DNA from: Azorinus chamasolen
Taxonomy: Eukaryota > Mollusca > Bivalvia > Cardiida > Solecurtidae
NCBI GenBank assembly: GCA_963576725.1
Contig: OY755242.1
Coordinates: 60,650,324 to 60,714,323, forward strand
Length of the DNA: 64,000 nucleotides
Reading direction: 5' to 3'
In this document: positions 1 through 11,898 of the stretch, in pieces
How positions within the stretch are numbered: the stretch's first letter is position 1
Layout of the letters: every line of letters begins with the position of its first letter
Position numbers and translations under genes: made by a program
Notes under the pieces: generated by a model
Told to the model about the DNA's origin: nothing
The model's database searches: none
The model's input: only the letters and a program-made list of their open reading frames with translations

Positions 1-243
1 TTCCATTTTGCATATTCATATAAGAAATAACGTAATTATAAATGATAATTAGCTGGTTTTTAAATGGTTTATGTATACATGATGTTTTGGTAACAGTAGA
101 ATCTGAAGAGTCAGGTCTGTTATAATTTCAATAGCAAACAGGGCAGACCGGCATCAGACGACTCCTACAGGAGCCGTCTGATCTGGGTATATACTCTGTT
201 TGTAAAGGTGTTAACATGCCTTTGTATTAGGAAAAGGATTTAA
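1..243 (+). mobile_element. HpT-1 hairpin element, left end beyond window
   Basis: HpT-1 has an AT-rich long arm (…TAAGAAATAATGACATCATG…) and a stem close to the right end, GCAAACAGAGCAGACC...GACGGCTCCTATAGGAGCCG. Full copies start TTAACCCTTTACTCCATAAA and end in its complement. Here the stem spans 133-204. Confidence 0.75.
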
Positions 244-622
244 GCCTTCCTTTCTGGTTGTTTCAATCAAATTACATCTGGCATCTTTTTTCTTCTTCTA
301 AACTTGGCATGCAAGAGGTTTTGTGTATTTTGGTTTGGTCAGACGTGGTGGACTCTTTTCATAAAGCATTTGAATACATGTATTCTGTAAATTGCTATTC
401 GGTAAAAGGTCTTACGTTGTTTACGCTTAACTGCTTTCTAAATTGTTTGGACAAAAATACTTTGTATTATTTCTTTCAGAAACCAAACTACAAAACTGTA
501 CTGTGTCAAGCAATTCAGATTCTGAAAACACACCGAGTTACTCAGCATCGCCAATTTGTTTGTAAATGTCATCAAACATTAGTTTTGAAACAAAATTCTC
601 AAGTTCGATCTGGTTAGGATTA
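244..622. other. No gene recognised
   Basis: A 119-codon open frame at 258-617 has no recognisable motif or splice context and looks like chance. Confidence 0.4.
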
Positions 623-941
623 CAGTTGAACTTCGATATCTCGAACTCGGATAACTCGAACTTTTGGATAACTCGAACAAAAGGTTTAGCCTTTCTAAAA
701 CTTACAATGCATAATTGCTCTAAACTGTATCGCTAGAGATATCTAGAAACACATGTTGCAACTTAAGACAGGTCAAAAGTAATGCTGAAAGCTCCTACAG
801 GAGCTTTCAGCATTACTTTAGACCTGTATTAAGCTGTGAATGCGAGAAATTGTTCAGATTAGAAATGGGATAACTCGGACTTCTGTTATCTCGACCTAAT
901 TTGTATGGTCCCTTGAAGTTCGAATTATCGAAGTTCAACTG
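623..941. mobile_element. HpA-2 hairpin element
   Basis: Ends CAGTTGAACTTCGATATCTC and its complement, next to TA at both sides (621-622, 942-943). The stem tip reads AAAGCTCCTACAGGAGCTTT. Typical of Tc1/mariner-dependent MITEs. Confidence 0.85.
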
Positions 942-1072
942 TATATTTAATAGGGTTAAACTTTAAAATAAATAGGTCGCCAAATCTAGTCATATATGTG
1001 TCTAGTTACACATATGTGTAGATCAACATTTATAAAGGTGAGTGGGTTATATGAGTGGGTTTAAGCATTTTT

Positions 1073-1320
1073 ATCAACCATTTTCCATTTGTACATTCAA
1101 GTACACAATAATGACGCAATGAATATTTATTAGCTGACTTTTTAATGGCATGTATACACAGGATGTTTTGATATTGGCCGAAACTGTAGAATCAGATCTA
1201 TATAATTCCTCAAGCAATCAGAGCGGACCCTGATCAGACGGCTTCTATAGGAGCCGTCTGATCTTGGTCTTCTCTGTTTACAAATGCGCTAAGAAGCCTT
1301 TATATGAAGGGAAGGGTTAA
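1073..1320 (+). mobile_element. HpT-1 copy
   Basis: Stem with tip GGCTTCTATAGGAGCC; the right end is AAGGGTTAA and the left end has decayed. Confidence 0.8.
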
Positions 1321-2204
1321 ACTAGTTGACAACACTAATAAGTCGGATGTATCGGCATCATATTATTTGTAATCAACGAGCTGTAATAAATATGATATTA
1401 AAATACGAATATGATTTTTTTTTATAATTCAAAACCCAATATAAAGTGAACATTTTCAGTCTATATGTAATTGATGAGCGATATGTTAAAAATTCAAAGT
1501 GACGTCATATGATATCCTCTCACATTAGGCAGTGGTTTAGGGAAAACCGGGACCCAGGATTATGACTTGTGTTATTTATGTCAACTTTTCAGCAGGTTTA
1601 TGTGACAATACTGTTTATTATATAAAACTACTTATAACTCGATTACTTAACGTCTTTTATTTTCAATTGAGTTATCCTCGAGGTTTTCTATTGAAACGTC
1701 TTATGAGATGGGATAACAGCTTGTGTTTATGACGTCGAGTTTTACCCTATTACTACCGATTCCTGTCCACTAACATATTGAATCTTAATTTTGGGACTCA
1801 GATACAAATACTGTAAATTAAAGTAGTGCTTCTTTACATATTAAAATTGCAAAGGAAGCCATTTTGGTTATAATAATGCCAGTGGGGAAAACTTCAGACA
1901 AATAATTTTCAAAATGGTAAAGTTACAACAATATTTAAATTTGCAATTTCTGAGCCTGAGTCTTAAATTTAGACTTCGAATGTTCGTGAATACGGACCCT
2001 GTCTAAATGCTTTGACTGACAAATCTTGCATCTGAAGATTTGAAAAGATACCTGAATTCAATACTGCATTGGTTTAAACCTTTATTTGATTGATATTAAG
2101 AAATACTGGATTTTTTAATATGAATTTGCTGAAATTTTATAATGGAATATGAACACAGGAACTTTTTCCATTGTGGAAATTGTAGAATCATATGATATCA
2201 TACC
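1321..2204. other. AT-rich intergenic stretch
   Basis: No element or coding signal recognised. Confidence 0.4.
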
Positions 2205-2397
2205 ATAAGCAGATCAACATATAAATGTGCATACTCAAATACTAAAATCTCTTTCTCCACCAAACCATACGTTGTGACCACTCTTTAGAATCATCTCTTC
2301 AAGACGAGTCCAAAGAGTGGCAACAACATGATTTGGCGGAGAGATAAAGAGGCTACTTGTGAAAATGTTTTAATTTACGCATATTATATGGACCTCT
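2205..2397 (-). mobile_element. HpC hairpin element
   Basis: HpC is defined by a stem GTTGTGACCACTCTTTAGAA TCGTCTC with tip TTCGAGA and outer ends resembling CAGATAARRTGCGTA. This copy is full length but diverged (the right stem contains CCAAAGAGTGGCAACAAC). Confidence 0.7.
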
Positions 2398-3331
2398 ACA
2401 TAAGCAGAGTACACGTATACCCTAATGAAACCCCAGTGAGAAAGTGCTCCATGTTATGAAGCGAGCATTATGTATAATTTTCATTTTACGTATTCTGAAA
2501 AACAAAACATCAGCAAGATCATTGTTTTGAAATATTTGAACAATTTCTACAAAATAAATGTCGAGTTGGCAAACTTTAAGATTTATACACATGTATATCG
2601 ACACTACGATGAATAAATACTAATGTATCTTATCGACAAAAGAGTTTCTGCAGAATTACTCTTGCAAATAAATGTCCTATCAAGGCACCGCTTCGTTTGA
2701 TGACTGAGTATTGGAAGCCTTTCAAATGTTGTTCTTAGGTGAATAATTGTTTCCCGAAGTTGACATATTTATTGATACACAATGGCGTCGAACCAATAAC
2801 ATTTGCAGTGCTACACTGGAGCCTACGGTCGATATACACCACCACCTGGTCCGTATCCTCCTTTTCTCACCAGTTATAACTTTTGTGCCGCTAAATGAGA
2901 AATATTATTTTCGGAGATAAGCAAACAGTGTATATCAAACTAGCCACCCCGTCATAGATGTAGTTTCTTATCAGAGTCCGCTCTGTTTATCACGTTATAT
3001 AATAAAATTACTCAGACACTAGCGATTGTTAAACAGTGTAGTTTCTAACTGGCCGCCGGTTTCGAAAACGTGGCTGTTGGTCTATCTGTACTCTGTTTGC
3101 TAAACTCCGAAGGTAACTGTTATTACACCGCTGTTAAATTGTCAGTTTGTATTTGTCCGTGCTACGCCATCGTAGAGAAAGCGATACCCTACAGGGAAGC
3201 CAGTCTTTACTTTGTCTTACAATGTATTCTTTAACATACCCAGTGTAAACATTGCCCGTCCCCAGGTTTGGCCATTCATTTTAGACAAACACAACATAAC
3301 CTAATTACACTATAGTCAACCTATATCAATA
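2398..3331. other. Intergenic, nothing recognised
   Basis: Includes a somewhat GC-richer block (2800-3250) without open frames or splice-bounded exons that I can support. Confidence 0.35.
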
Positions 3332-3410
3332 CAGTAAAACCATTCTAAACCGGACGTTTAAATTGATATCAATGTAGGTCTGTTAGACAGGTGGGAGCTT
3401 ATTGTAGGGT
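3332..3410 (+). mobile_element. HpA-1 left half
   Basis: HpA-1 ends are CAGTARAACCTSTCTTAAGC next to TA, with a stem TTAATGCAGGGTGAAAGT...AGAAAGCTCCTATAGGAGC. This copy stops where the stem would begin. Confidence 0.65.
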
Positions 3411-3434
3411 AAAAGGCATTAAGTCACCGCTTGC

Positions 3435-3664
3435 TTACCACTTTCCTTCATATAAACGCCTTTCACACATTTGCAAACAGAGTAGACCCAGATCAGACAG
3501 TTACTAAAGGAGCTGTCATATCAGGGTCTGCTCTGTTTGCTAGTGGAATTACTTTCAAAAATGGCTTCAACGATCCCCCTTACATATTTCGTTATAACTA
3601 TTTGTCCATAAATATTCAACAGGTATTGAAATTTGAAATAAATATAAAACAGGGAAAGGGTTAA
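3435..3664 (-). mobile_element. HpT-2 copy
   Basis: HpT-2 shares the HpT-1 stem but has ends CCCTTTCCTTGTTCTA and ATATGAAGGAAAGGGTTAA. The TTAA at 3661-3664 is intact, the left flank is TTAC. Confidence 0.8.
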
Positions 3665-3740
3665 GAAGATCGACATTCTACTTTGATTCTCTGCTCGATT
3701 TTATTCCGAAGACGTTTCGAATCTGCCCATTCATATAATG

Positions 3741-3946
3741 TACGGTAAAACACATCTAAAGCAACCACTTTATAAATAAACATAGTTGTCTTTAAAAGCA
3801 AGTAGTTGCTTAATGCAGGACGAATGTAATGCAGAAAGCCCATACGGGAACTTTCTGCATAACTTTCATCTTGCATTAAGCTACCATCTGCCTTTTACAC
3901 CTAGAAATATAACTTTTTTGAGATCGCCTCATAGAGGTTTTACTGT
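3741..3946 (+). mobile_element. HpA-1 copy
   Basis: Stem GCAGGACGAATGTAATGCAG with tip CCCATACGGGA, a variant of the usual tip. Confidence 0.75.
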
Positions 3947-4456
3947 TTTTATTCTCCCACTTGAACATTTGAAATTAAATGGAATATGCATATACAGTGT
4001 ACAGAGTACCAAGAGGTCTTCCACATGTTTCATTAATATGTTTTTTGTTTTTTCATCAATTGTTATGGCATTATGCAATTAGTTTTATATGTTGTGTGAC
4101 AGAACTTTGTAAAGTTTTCCTCAAATAAGGCATTTACATTTATTGAAAGGTGTGGGTATATTTGCGCTAATGTAATAAATTCGTTTTATCATCTAATAGT
4201 TTTGCGGTTAAATTAGAAAGAAAAAATAGATAAGGAAGGAAACCAAAAAGGAAAAAGCATAACACAAGATGAACAAGAAAAAGGGGGAAAGAAACTCAAA
4301 CACCTAACACCATGTGGCAAACTACAGAACATGGCAGACATCGGGAAGGGCGATAGGTAGAAAATAATTCATAATATGAAATTGAAAAACGAAACACACA
4401 ATAACAATGACAAGTTGAGAACAGATATAAGTAAAATCGAAGGAATCTCACCGAAT

Positions 4457-4689
4457 TCAACCCTTCTTTTGCTCATTTCTCTCCTTCTTTACCATGTTCT
4501 CTTGTATAATTACATATATCTTTACTGTCTACGAATATTTCTCTGTGCAATAACTGCTATGGGGTACAATGGTTGTACAATCAACTTGTAAATAGTGCAG
4601 ACCTGATGAGACAGCTCCAGCACGAGCTGTCTCACCAGGGTCTTTACTATTTGGTACGTATATTGACGTGAACAGCAAGAGAAGGGTAC
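4457..4689 (-). mobile_element. HpT-7 copy
   Basis: HpT-7 ends CCCTTCTYTTGCT and has stem AGTGCAGACC.TGATGAGACA with AGCTCC tip. Same family as 34947-35186, opposite orientation. Confidence 0.7.
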
Positions 4690-5701
4690 AACCTTTTGAT
4701 AACTTATGGTATCGTCTCGTATACTATTACATGGAAGGGTTCATTAAGATCCAGTAAATAGTCTTTCCAAATACATAGCGTATAACGATGGCTACCAAGG
4801 TCATGATAAGAAAGTTATACACTAATTTCATGAATTCCAGTCTATGATTTATGGAATTCCATCCAATGATTGTCGAGTGTGAGCAACAGCCTGAACAAAT
4901 ATGCTTAAAATTACTATTACAAAACAGGTACATCAATAATTAAACACACATACGAAAATAATACATGCAATGCACGCATTGTTCAGTTGAAAACGAGGCG
5001 TTCCATCAATGAATTCAGTGTCAATAATTAGCTGTAACGTGGAATACAAACGTTACAATAAAGCAAAAAGCATAATGATAGTGATATCACTTGAGATAAA
5101 ACAAAATACTCGAATACCACAAGTATTGCCCATGTACGTGTACACCGTATTTTCGTAAGTCATGCTGTAAAAGTGTATTATGTTTGATAAGTTTAAAATT
5201 AGATTGCATGTTGTACGCATAGCAAAAAACTCCAGATAAAGTACAGTTACACAGATGGTTTTATAACTTAAAACAACATACACAAATATATATGAAAATT
5301 TAGTGTAATTAATGGTGTTTGATCTAGAGACATATATATGAAAATATTTAACTTAGCCAGAATATAAGAACACCATTGTTGTAGTATATTCTTAACTCCC
5401 TTGCATTACATATACTATCACAATCGACATGTCACTGATAAATTTATGGCAATTTGTTATCGATTTATTATATTATGAAATAATTTATTTCTTTTAAGGT
5501 GATAGGTTATTTTCGTAAGTATATACACTTGGCTATGGGGACAGTGTACTTTAATTTATGTCATGATTACCTATACGAGATATGATCAAACTATTCTAGG
5601 CCTTAGGTACTTCGGAATAACCAGGAATGAAAAGTGTCCCACCATTTTTCAATATAATCTCCGTTCATTTAAGTGCACGTTTGCTTATCCTTTTAAAACA
5701 G
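4690..5701. other. AT-rich stretch without a recognised gene
   Basis: Several short open frames on the minus strand (4727-4936, 5053-5283) have no recognisable motifs. Confidence 0.35.
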
Positions 5702-5785
5702 AAGTTTTCACCCAGGTCTCAAAAGTACTCATTCACTGCATCTATGACGCATTCATTGCTTCCGGAAGGAATTTCTACAACGAAA
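5702..5785 (+). CDS. Candidate isolated exon, function unknown
   Basis: A pyrimidine-rich acceptor (tgcttatccttttaaaacag) is followed by 84 nt with two open frames and a consensus donor (GAAA|gtaagt). One frame reads VFTQVSKVLIHCIYDAFIAS, then GRNFYNE; the other reads KFSPRSQKYSFTASMTHSLL. No partner exon was found nearby. Confidence 0.25.
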
Positions 5786-6385
5786 GTAAGTTTTCACTTT
5801 TGAAAAGTTATTGAATCCAAGTATAGTGGGCCGAGAACTGTTTGATCAAACCTCGTGCATAGCTAAGTTTTTATCGTTTTATAATACTTGTTTGTTTTAG
5901 GTTTATCGCCTTATCGACACCATTCAATACGCAATGCAATGCATTACAAGTATTCGTGCTCATTTATATTTTAAATAACGGGTAGCTTAGCTTGAATACT
6001 TTTAATCAGTAATAATTTGCTATCAAATTATTACAGTAACCAAATCCAAGCAGGTAAGAAATTTGAAATGACATTCCGGAGTTAAATCCATCTGTCGACG
6101 TTTATATCACATCTATGGATGAAGGTTCTTCAGGTGGACAGTGGAATCCACTATAAATGTCCAATATATACATTATGCATGTTTCCAAATCTCATCATGC
6201 TTTCAACGTGTATGGTGGTCTCTTTTGTCAGTACTTTCTCTGAATATATACTGGCATGTCTCGACCAGTTATGACCCTTTGTTAATGAAAATAGACACAT
6301 TATCCAACTTCACAAAGCTGTTGACCTAATACCCAAGTACAATACAATAAACAGTCAGGTAACCCTGAGCATTCATGAGTTTGGC
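5786..6385. other. Intergenic, nothing recognised
   Basis: No repeat or exon signal that I can support. Confidence 0.35.
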
Positions 6386-6690
6386 GTGGTGGCGGTGGTC
6401 TAGTGGTAACACGCTTGACTATCATCAGTCCGGAGGTCCGGGGTTCAAATCCCGGTCCAACCCGGAAATTTCAGAGACGCTTTTCAGTGTCCCCCACTCG
6501 TACATCCTCTCCACCCAGGGGGTAAAATGGGTACCTGTGAGGGTCACTCGCCGGTACTGCGGCTGCATGATTGCGCCATAATTATGTTAGCAGTGCTCAA
6601 TAGTGTAGGCCAATGACTCAATGACCAGGTGAGTAAATGTACAGTCGGCTGAGCGGTCATTCGGACTGAAAGTAGACTATAACTAGGTAC
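6386..6690 (+). repeat. tRNA-derived SINE
   Basis: It carries RNA polymerase III promoter boxes with tRNA spacing: A box TGGTCTAGTGG (6396-6406) and B box GGTTCAAATCC (6442-6452) within GGGGTTCAAATCCCGG. The ends do not pair as a tRNA acceptor stem. A non-tRNA body follows (CCCAGGGGGTAAAATGGGTA...). This is a SINE rather than a working tRNA. Confidence 0.8.
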
Positions 6691-6957
6691 TTTTTTCAGT
6701 TTGGCACTTTATTAGAGCTGAAGCAGAGGACAAGCTCATTTTGTGATAATTTTTATTTTACTCTCTTGTTATAATATTGATTTAAGACCACATTGTGATG
6801 TATAACCCTGTTTGACAAAGTGGTATCAAACAAATGTATGTGCTTTGTTTAGACCATTCCGGTTGAACACACATATCCAAGATACAACATGAGAGGACGG
6901 TGATCAGAAATGGCTTAGACCTAAGAACAATATGATATTGGAAAATCCTGCATACCT

Positions 6958-7067
6958 ATGCAGAGACTCGGATAAGATGCGTAAATTAAAATATTTTCAA
7001 GAATAACTTCTTTATTTCTCAACCAAACTCTATGCTGTGACCACTCTTTAGAATCGTCTCTTCGAGT
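6958..7067 (+). mobile_element. HpC left half, cut at hairpin tip
   Basis: Runs from GATAAGATGCGTAAATT to CGTCTCTTCGAG and stops at the tip of the stem. Confidence 0.75.
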
Positions 7068-8627
7068 GACTGAATTAACTGGTGTAAGTTTGACCCTGCA
7101 TGCTCGAAGTGGTTCCCAGGCTTGATAATAATTCAACTACATGTATATGATACAATTGAATGATTTTCGAGCACTTTGATCTACTGGTGAGAAGTAACTT
7201 TCTTAGTCTTAAAATGTCATGAAAACAAAACGTAATGAATGCAGCGAAACACAGTCTACCTCATAGCCTGATAAATGATTAAGCAATCATTGACCATGTT
7301 CCAAGTCAGGTAGCAAAATTGGATCAGAAAACCACAACAATGCTTTATTTCTCTCGGGATATCATTCTTGTATTGCATCAAAGTCAACTTTTCTGTTCTA
7401 TTGTTTAATTTTGTTGTGGTTGTTTTTGTTTTTTTGTTGTTGAAACCACAGCCGTTGCATTGAAACAGCTTCTACCAACTTAGATTATGTGTCTTTAAAT
7501 CAAGTGGAAGCTGATAAAATGTACATCAAATAGACCCATTCTTGGTCTTTAAAGGCGGAAGCTGATGAAATGTATGCAGACCTTCCTGCATTACTTTCAT
7601 TCTGCACCAGCAACCATCTGCCTTTCAAGTCATATATGTATTCATATCTTATATCAAATACGCCACTTCCGAAAAGCTGTGTATATTTACCCATACATCT
7701 CTCGAAACCCCTCGTCTATGGCGGTAACCCGCAGTTTGTGAGCTTGTGTGTAGTTTGCCAATCCATTACGGCACAACTCCGGTGCTGAGGTGCGGAGATG
7801 AACATAAGAGGCACTCTAACTAATCAAATTAAAAGCAAATTACTTAAAGAACTGACTTCCTATTCTATCATCCTGTTACCAGTTGTACTAGAAGGTTTTA
7901 AGTAAATTCGCATCGAGGCCTGGCGTCAGTGGAAACAATAGCCTTGGTCGTCATAGATCAGCCGAACACAGTCGAAATAAGATTAAGCGGACTTAGTTTC
8001 AAAAAGCTTTCAATTTTGTGTCACATAAACTTGAGTTTGTCTAAAACGTCATTAAATTCGAAACATAGCCAGTCTGTAAAAAGCAAACCTTGGGCTATAA
8101 AGTTGAAGCGTTTGGTTACCTTTTCTGTAAAATATAACGGTATAATTTCTGGGAGAACATGTTTGGCTTCTGCGATCAACTTCAACAGACGGAATAAGAG
8201 TTTATGAACGAAATAAAATAGTTCCGCGGAGGAAAACAAGTTTATGAAAGCAATATAAGACGCTTAGAAAGAGAAGTAGAAATTTATGGAGAAATTGGTT
8301 AGAAAGGAATTCTCTTAAATTTCTGCTAGAAACCAGAAATGAAAGTCTCATAAATTTCTATGAAAAACCAAACGATAAAAATAATGTGCCTTTATGGTGT
8401 GTTGGAACGAAGAGTTATATACTCATCGATCCATACATTGCTAATGCCATTGGGAAAAGTGCAATGTAGACCCTTTCCTGCTGCTGTGATAAGCTGGTTG
8501 CATTTCATTGTTTTACGAGGGTATGTGCTTTCATCTTGGGTAAATGATTTCCCTGGGATAACTAGTTCTAAAAGGTAATGAAGGGGGTTACCATAGTTTA
8601 ATAGGACTCGTTCCTGAATGCCTTAGC
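7068..8627. other. Intergenic; one unexplained open frame
   Basis: Contains a T/G-rich stretch (7405-7445). An open frame at 8021-8239 on the minus strand reads LIAEAKHVLPEIIPLYFTEK, then VTKRFNFIAQGLLF and ends FM-stop; it is protein-like but unrecognised and lacks splice support. Confidence 0.3.
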
Positions 8628-9291
8628 TTAAATATTTACTACATAAATACACCATGTAACACCGTTGCAAAGATAAAATACCCAGATCAGACGGCTCCTG
8701 CAGCATCTAATATCCAGATCATACGGCTCCTGCAGCATCTAATACCCAGATCAGACGGCTCCTGCAGCATCTAATACACAGATCAGACGGCTCCTGCAGC
8801 ATCTAATACCCAGATCAGACGGCTCCTGCAGCATCTAATACACAGATCAGACGGCTCCTGCAGCATCTAATACCCAGATCAGACGGCTCCTGCAGCATCT
8901 AATACCCAGATCAGACGGCTCCTGCAGCATCTAATACCCAGATCAGACGGCTCCTGCAGCATCTAATACCCAGATCAGACGGCTCCTGCAGCATCTAATA
9001 CACAGATCAGACGGCTCCTGCAGCATCTAATACACAGATCAATACACAGATCAGACGGCTCCTGCAGCATCTAATACACAGATCAGACGGCTCCTGCAGC
9101 ATCTAATACCCAGATCAGTCGGCTCCTGCAGCATCTGCTCTGTTTTAATGATGTAGATCTGATTCTACAGTTTATGCAATGGCCATACTTGCTATTGTTA
9201 AAAGGCCATTATAAGAATTCAAATTCATCTAATTTTAACATTCATGGTGTCATTATTTTCTTATATTAATGTTCATGGAATAAAGGGTTAA
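8628..9291 (-). mobile_element. HpT-1 copy with its stem arm amplified
   Basis: Flanked by TTAA at 8628-8631 and 9288-9291. Instead of one stem it holds 14 tandem copies of the left stem half. Confidence 0.85.
8684..9137 (+). repeat. 32-bp minisatellite, 14 copies
   Basis: Unit CAGATCAGACGGCTCCTGCA plus GCATCTAATACC, nearly identical throughout. One 14-bp partial extra copy occurs near 9033-9046. The first 21 bases are the HpT-1 left stem up to its tip. Confidence 0.95.
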
Positions 9292-9388
9292 CCGGGCAGT
9301 TCAACTGTGTTTGGATACATGCTGATCCAGGTAGCAACAAAATACAACGGCATGCAAACAGTTGAAACAGTACAAATGCTGTCATGTT

Positions 9389-9617
9389 TTAACCCTTTAC
9401 TCCATAAATACGCCTTTCTACGCCATTGTAATCAGAGTAGCCCTAACACAGATGGCTCCTGTAGGATCAGGGTCTGATCAAGGTCTGCTCTGTTTGCTTA
9501 TGAAAAAATATAGATATGGCCAAAAGTTCCTGCGTTCATGTGACATTAAAAAACTTACACTAATTAATATTCATGATGCCATCATTTCTTATATGAATAT
9601 TAATGGGGGGAGGGTTG
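9389..9617 (-). mobile_element. HpT-1 copy
   Basis: Left TTAACCCTTTACTCCATAAA is perfect; the right end reads GAGGGTTGA. Confidence 0.85.
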
Positions 9618-9696
9618 AGGCAGTGGTTTTATTGGTCTGTATTGTATGCGGCCCTACTTGTTTCATGCTTGCTCTTAATGTTAAGTTAATGTTCAG

Positions 9697-9745
9697 AATC
9701 TGACCAGTCAGATACTTGAGAATGATCTCAGACTCAGAAGTTTTA
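9697..9745. repeat. Small foldback (CAGATRCTTGAGAATG family)
   Basis: Half of a palindrome CATTCTCAAGYATCTGAYTG; fuller copies lie at 17810-17880 and 18445-18530. Confidence 0.5.
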
Positions 9746-9899
9746 TAACATTGAACCCAGTTTATTTTCCATTATTATTTGATAACTACAAACTGGGGTT
9801 CAGGTCCATATGTTTGCAAGATTAGTATAGCTATTGCGAATGTGGCTTACTACTGAAGTTTGTGATGAATGGATTTATTTTTGGTTTGCTATCGGCGAT

Positions 9900-10275
9900 C
9901 TCGTAACGAAGTTACTGGATCTAGAACAGATGTTGTATAATGTTCATCTCATCTGTTTTCTTATGTTGACGAAGTTACAGGATCTAACACAAACAAATGC
10001 TGTGTAACTGTTCATCTCATCTTGTTCCTTATGTTAACGAAGTTACTGGATCTAGAACAGATGTTGTATAAATGTTCATCTCATCTGGTTTCTTATGTTG
10101 ACTACGTTACAGGATCTAACACAAACAAATGTTGTGTAACTGTTCATCCCATCTTGTTCCTTATGTTAACGACGCTACAGGCTCTAAAACAAATGTTGTG
10201 CAACTGTTCATCTCATTTGACTCCTTATGTTGACGAAGCTACATAATCTATAGAACAGATGTTGTGTAACTGCCT
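9900..10275 (+). repeat. 63-68-bp tandem repeat, about 5.5 copies
   Basis: Unit contains GAAGTTACWGGATCTARMAC and TGTTCATCTCATCTTGTTCC. Alternate units differ in length (63 then 68 bp), so the array is a ~131-bp two-unit repeat. Confidence 0.85.
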
Positions 10276-10411
10276 ACTTCATTTCTGGGACAGAAAAAGT
10301 TTATTCCGGCGACATTGTGTTCAGTGTGCTAAGGATAATATTATGCAATCTATCTCTAACATTTCAATTATGTTGTTATCAACATGGTTTCCAAAATTCT
10401 TGTTGTACCTA

Positions 10412-10614
10412 CAATAGAACCTGTCTTAAGTGGCCATTCGTTTTTTTAACATAGGAGTCTTAAAGAATAGGTGATTGCGCAATGCAGGGCACACGTATTG
10501 CAAAAAGCTCCTATATGATTACTTTTGACCTGCATTAAACTACCACCTGCCTTTATGGGTATGAACCCATACGTACACCTTCTTTTTGATGATCGCTTAA
10601 GACAAGATCTACTG
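10412..10614 (+). mobile_element. HpA-1 copy
   Basis: Ends CAATAGAACCTGTCTTAAGT and ...GATCTACTG; the right arm of the stem is partly deleted. Confidence 0.75.
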
Positions 10615-10767
10615 AACAACTATATATCACTTGAAGTGCACCAGTCTCATTAACGCACTATAGTTAATAACGTGTTCCTTTATAGTTGGTAAAGGACCTT
10701 GTTCCAAACAGTGTTTAGCCTCAATCAGTCCAATATGTTCACCATGCGCTTTGACAATCTACAAATA

Positions 10768-10973
10768 CAGTAAACCCCCTCTAAACGACCACTTATTAAA
10801 TAAACATAGGTGTCTTTTTTAAAGAAGGTGGTTGCTTAATGCAGGACAAAAGTAATGCAGAAAGCTCCTATAGGAGTTTTCTAGATAAATTTCGTCCTGC
10901 ATTAAGCTATCACCCGCCTTTACACCCCAGCATTCGACCTCCTTTTTGTAGTCGCATTAGAGGAGGTCACTGT
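10768..10973 (+). mobile_element. HpA-1 copy
   Basis: TA at 10766-10767; stem tip AAAGCTCCTATAGGAGTTTT; the right end has decayed. Confidence 0.8.
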
Positions 10974-11139
10974 GCTAAAAAACATATGCATTTTTTAAGG
11001 AAATATTCCAGTTAATCACGTGACATTTCCAGCAAGATAATGGTTATCTCCTACAATTTGCACACCCTCATTTAGACAATGCTCGATCAATTTGGCGATT
11101 GTTACCGAGCCTAATGGAATTATTTTGGGATTAAAGATG

Positions 11140-11340
11140 AGACGGGGCGGTCTAACATATGGTATTAAATGGTAGAAACGGGAGACCAGCCGTCTCCCGG
11201 AAAGGCCCGCGTTCAAATGCCAACGAGACCCGACGGTATTGTGTTCAGTATTAAAATGTCATTGAGTATGTGGACGAGGGTGTAATGGGGAAACACATTG
11301 GTCGCCTGCCATGATATTCATAACGTTAAAGACTTGTTTT
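11140..11340 (+). repeat. Possible decayed tRNA-derived SINE
   Basis: A B-box-like GCGTTCAAATGCC (about 11211-11223) follows a G/C hairpin GGGAGACCAGCCGTCTCCC; the A box is weak. Confidence 0.3.
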
Positions 11341-11361
11341 GCTATGAAACTGTCGTCTGCT

Positions 11362-11520
11362 CAAACTTTTAACTCCTTCAGTTCTCCATCAAATCCTATG
11401 TAGTTACCACTCTTTAGAATCGTCTCATCGAGACGATTCTTAAGAGTGGTCACAACATAGGGTTTGGTGAAGAAAGACTGTTTTAGTATTTGAATACGCA
11501 CCTTTATCTGTTGCTCTGCT
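11362..11520 (-). mobile_element. HpC copy
   Basis: Full stem with tip CTCATCGAG; right end CCTTTATCTGTTGCTCTGC. Confidence 0.75.
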
Positions 11521-11639
11521 TTTATTTTTCTTTATTTTTTTACACACACACACACTGACACACATGCAGTTACAGACGATGTTATGATCTACATGTACAG
11601 CACAATAAAGCCATTACCTATATGTCTTGCATATATGTA

Positions 11640-11830
11640 GGATATGTTGCGATTAGTAATTTTGTACAATCTGATATTAAACAAGTCTTGCAAAATGTTA
11701 TTAAGCTCGCCAGAGGCTCTCTTAATAACATTTTCCAAGACTCGTTTAATATCAATTTGTACAAAATGACTATGAGCATCATATATTCTTTTTATCACAT
11801 AACTTATTTCGACAACAATGTCGTTTTTGA
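11640..11830. mobile_element. Foldback with TTTTGTACAAT arms
   Basis: Arms 11661-11713 and 11717-11767 pair over ~50 bp (GATATTAAACAAGTCTTGCA on the left). A related copy lies at about 20785-20930. Confidence 0.7.
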
Positions 11831-11898
11831 CAGGTCCTATAGGTTTCTACATGACGTCGTGGTGTTTCTACATGAAGTTACAGCTTATATTAAACGTA

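Noticed and set aside
258..617. 119-codon open frame
   Set aside because: No motif, no splice signals, and its composition resembles surrounding non-coding DNA.
3786..4082. 98-codon open frame
   Set aside because: It runs through an HpA-1 hairpin element.
6386..6460. A functional tRNA gene
   Set aside because: The promoter boxes are good but acceptor and anticodon stems do not pair properly and a SINE body follows.
8684..9137. Regular 32-bp repeats resembling a CRISPR array
   Set aside because: Units are back to back with no unique spacers, lie inside a eukaryotic transposon and derive from its stem.
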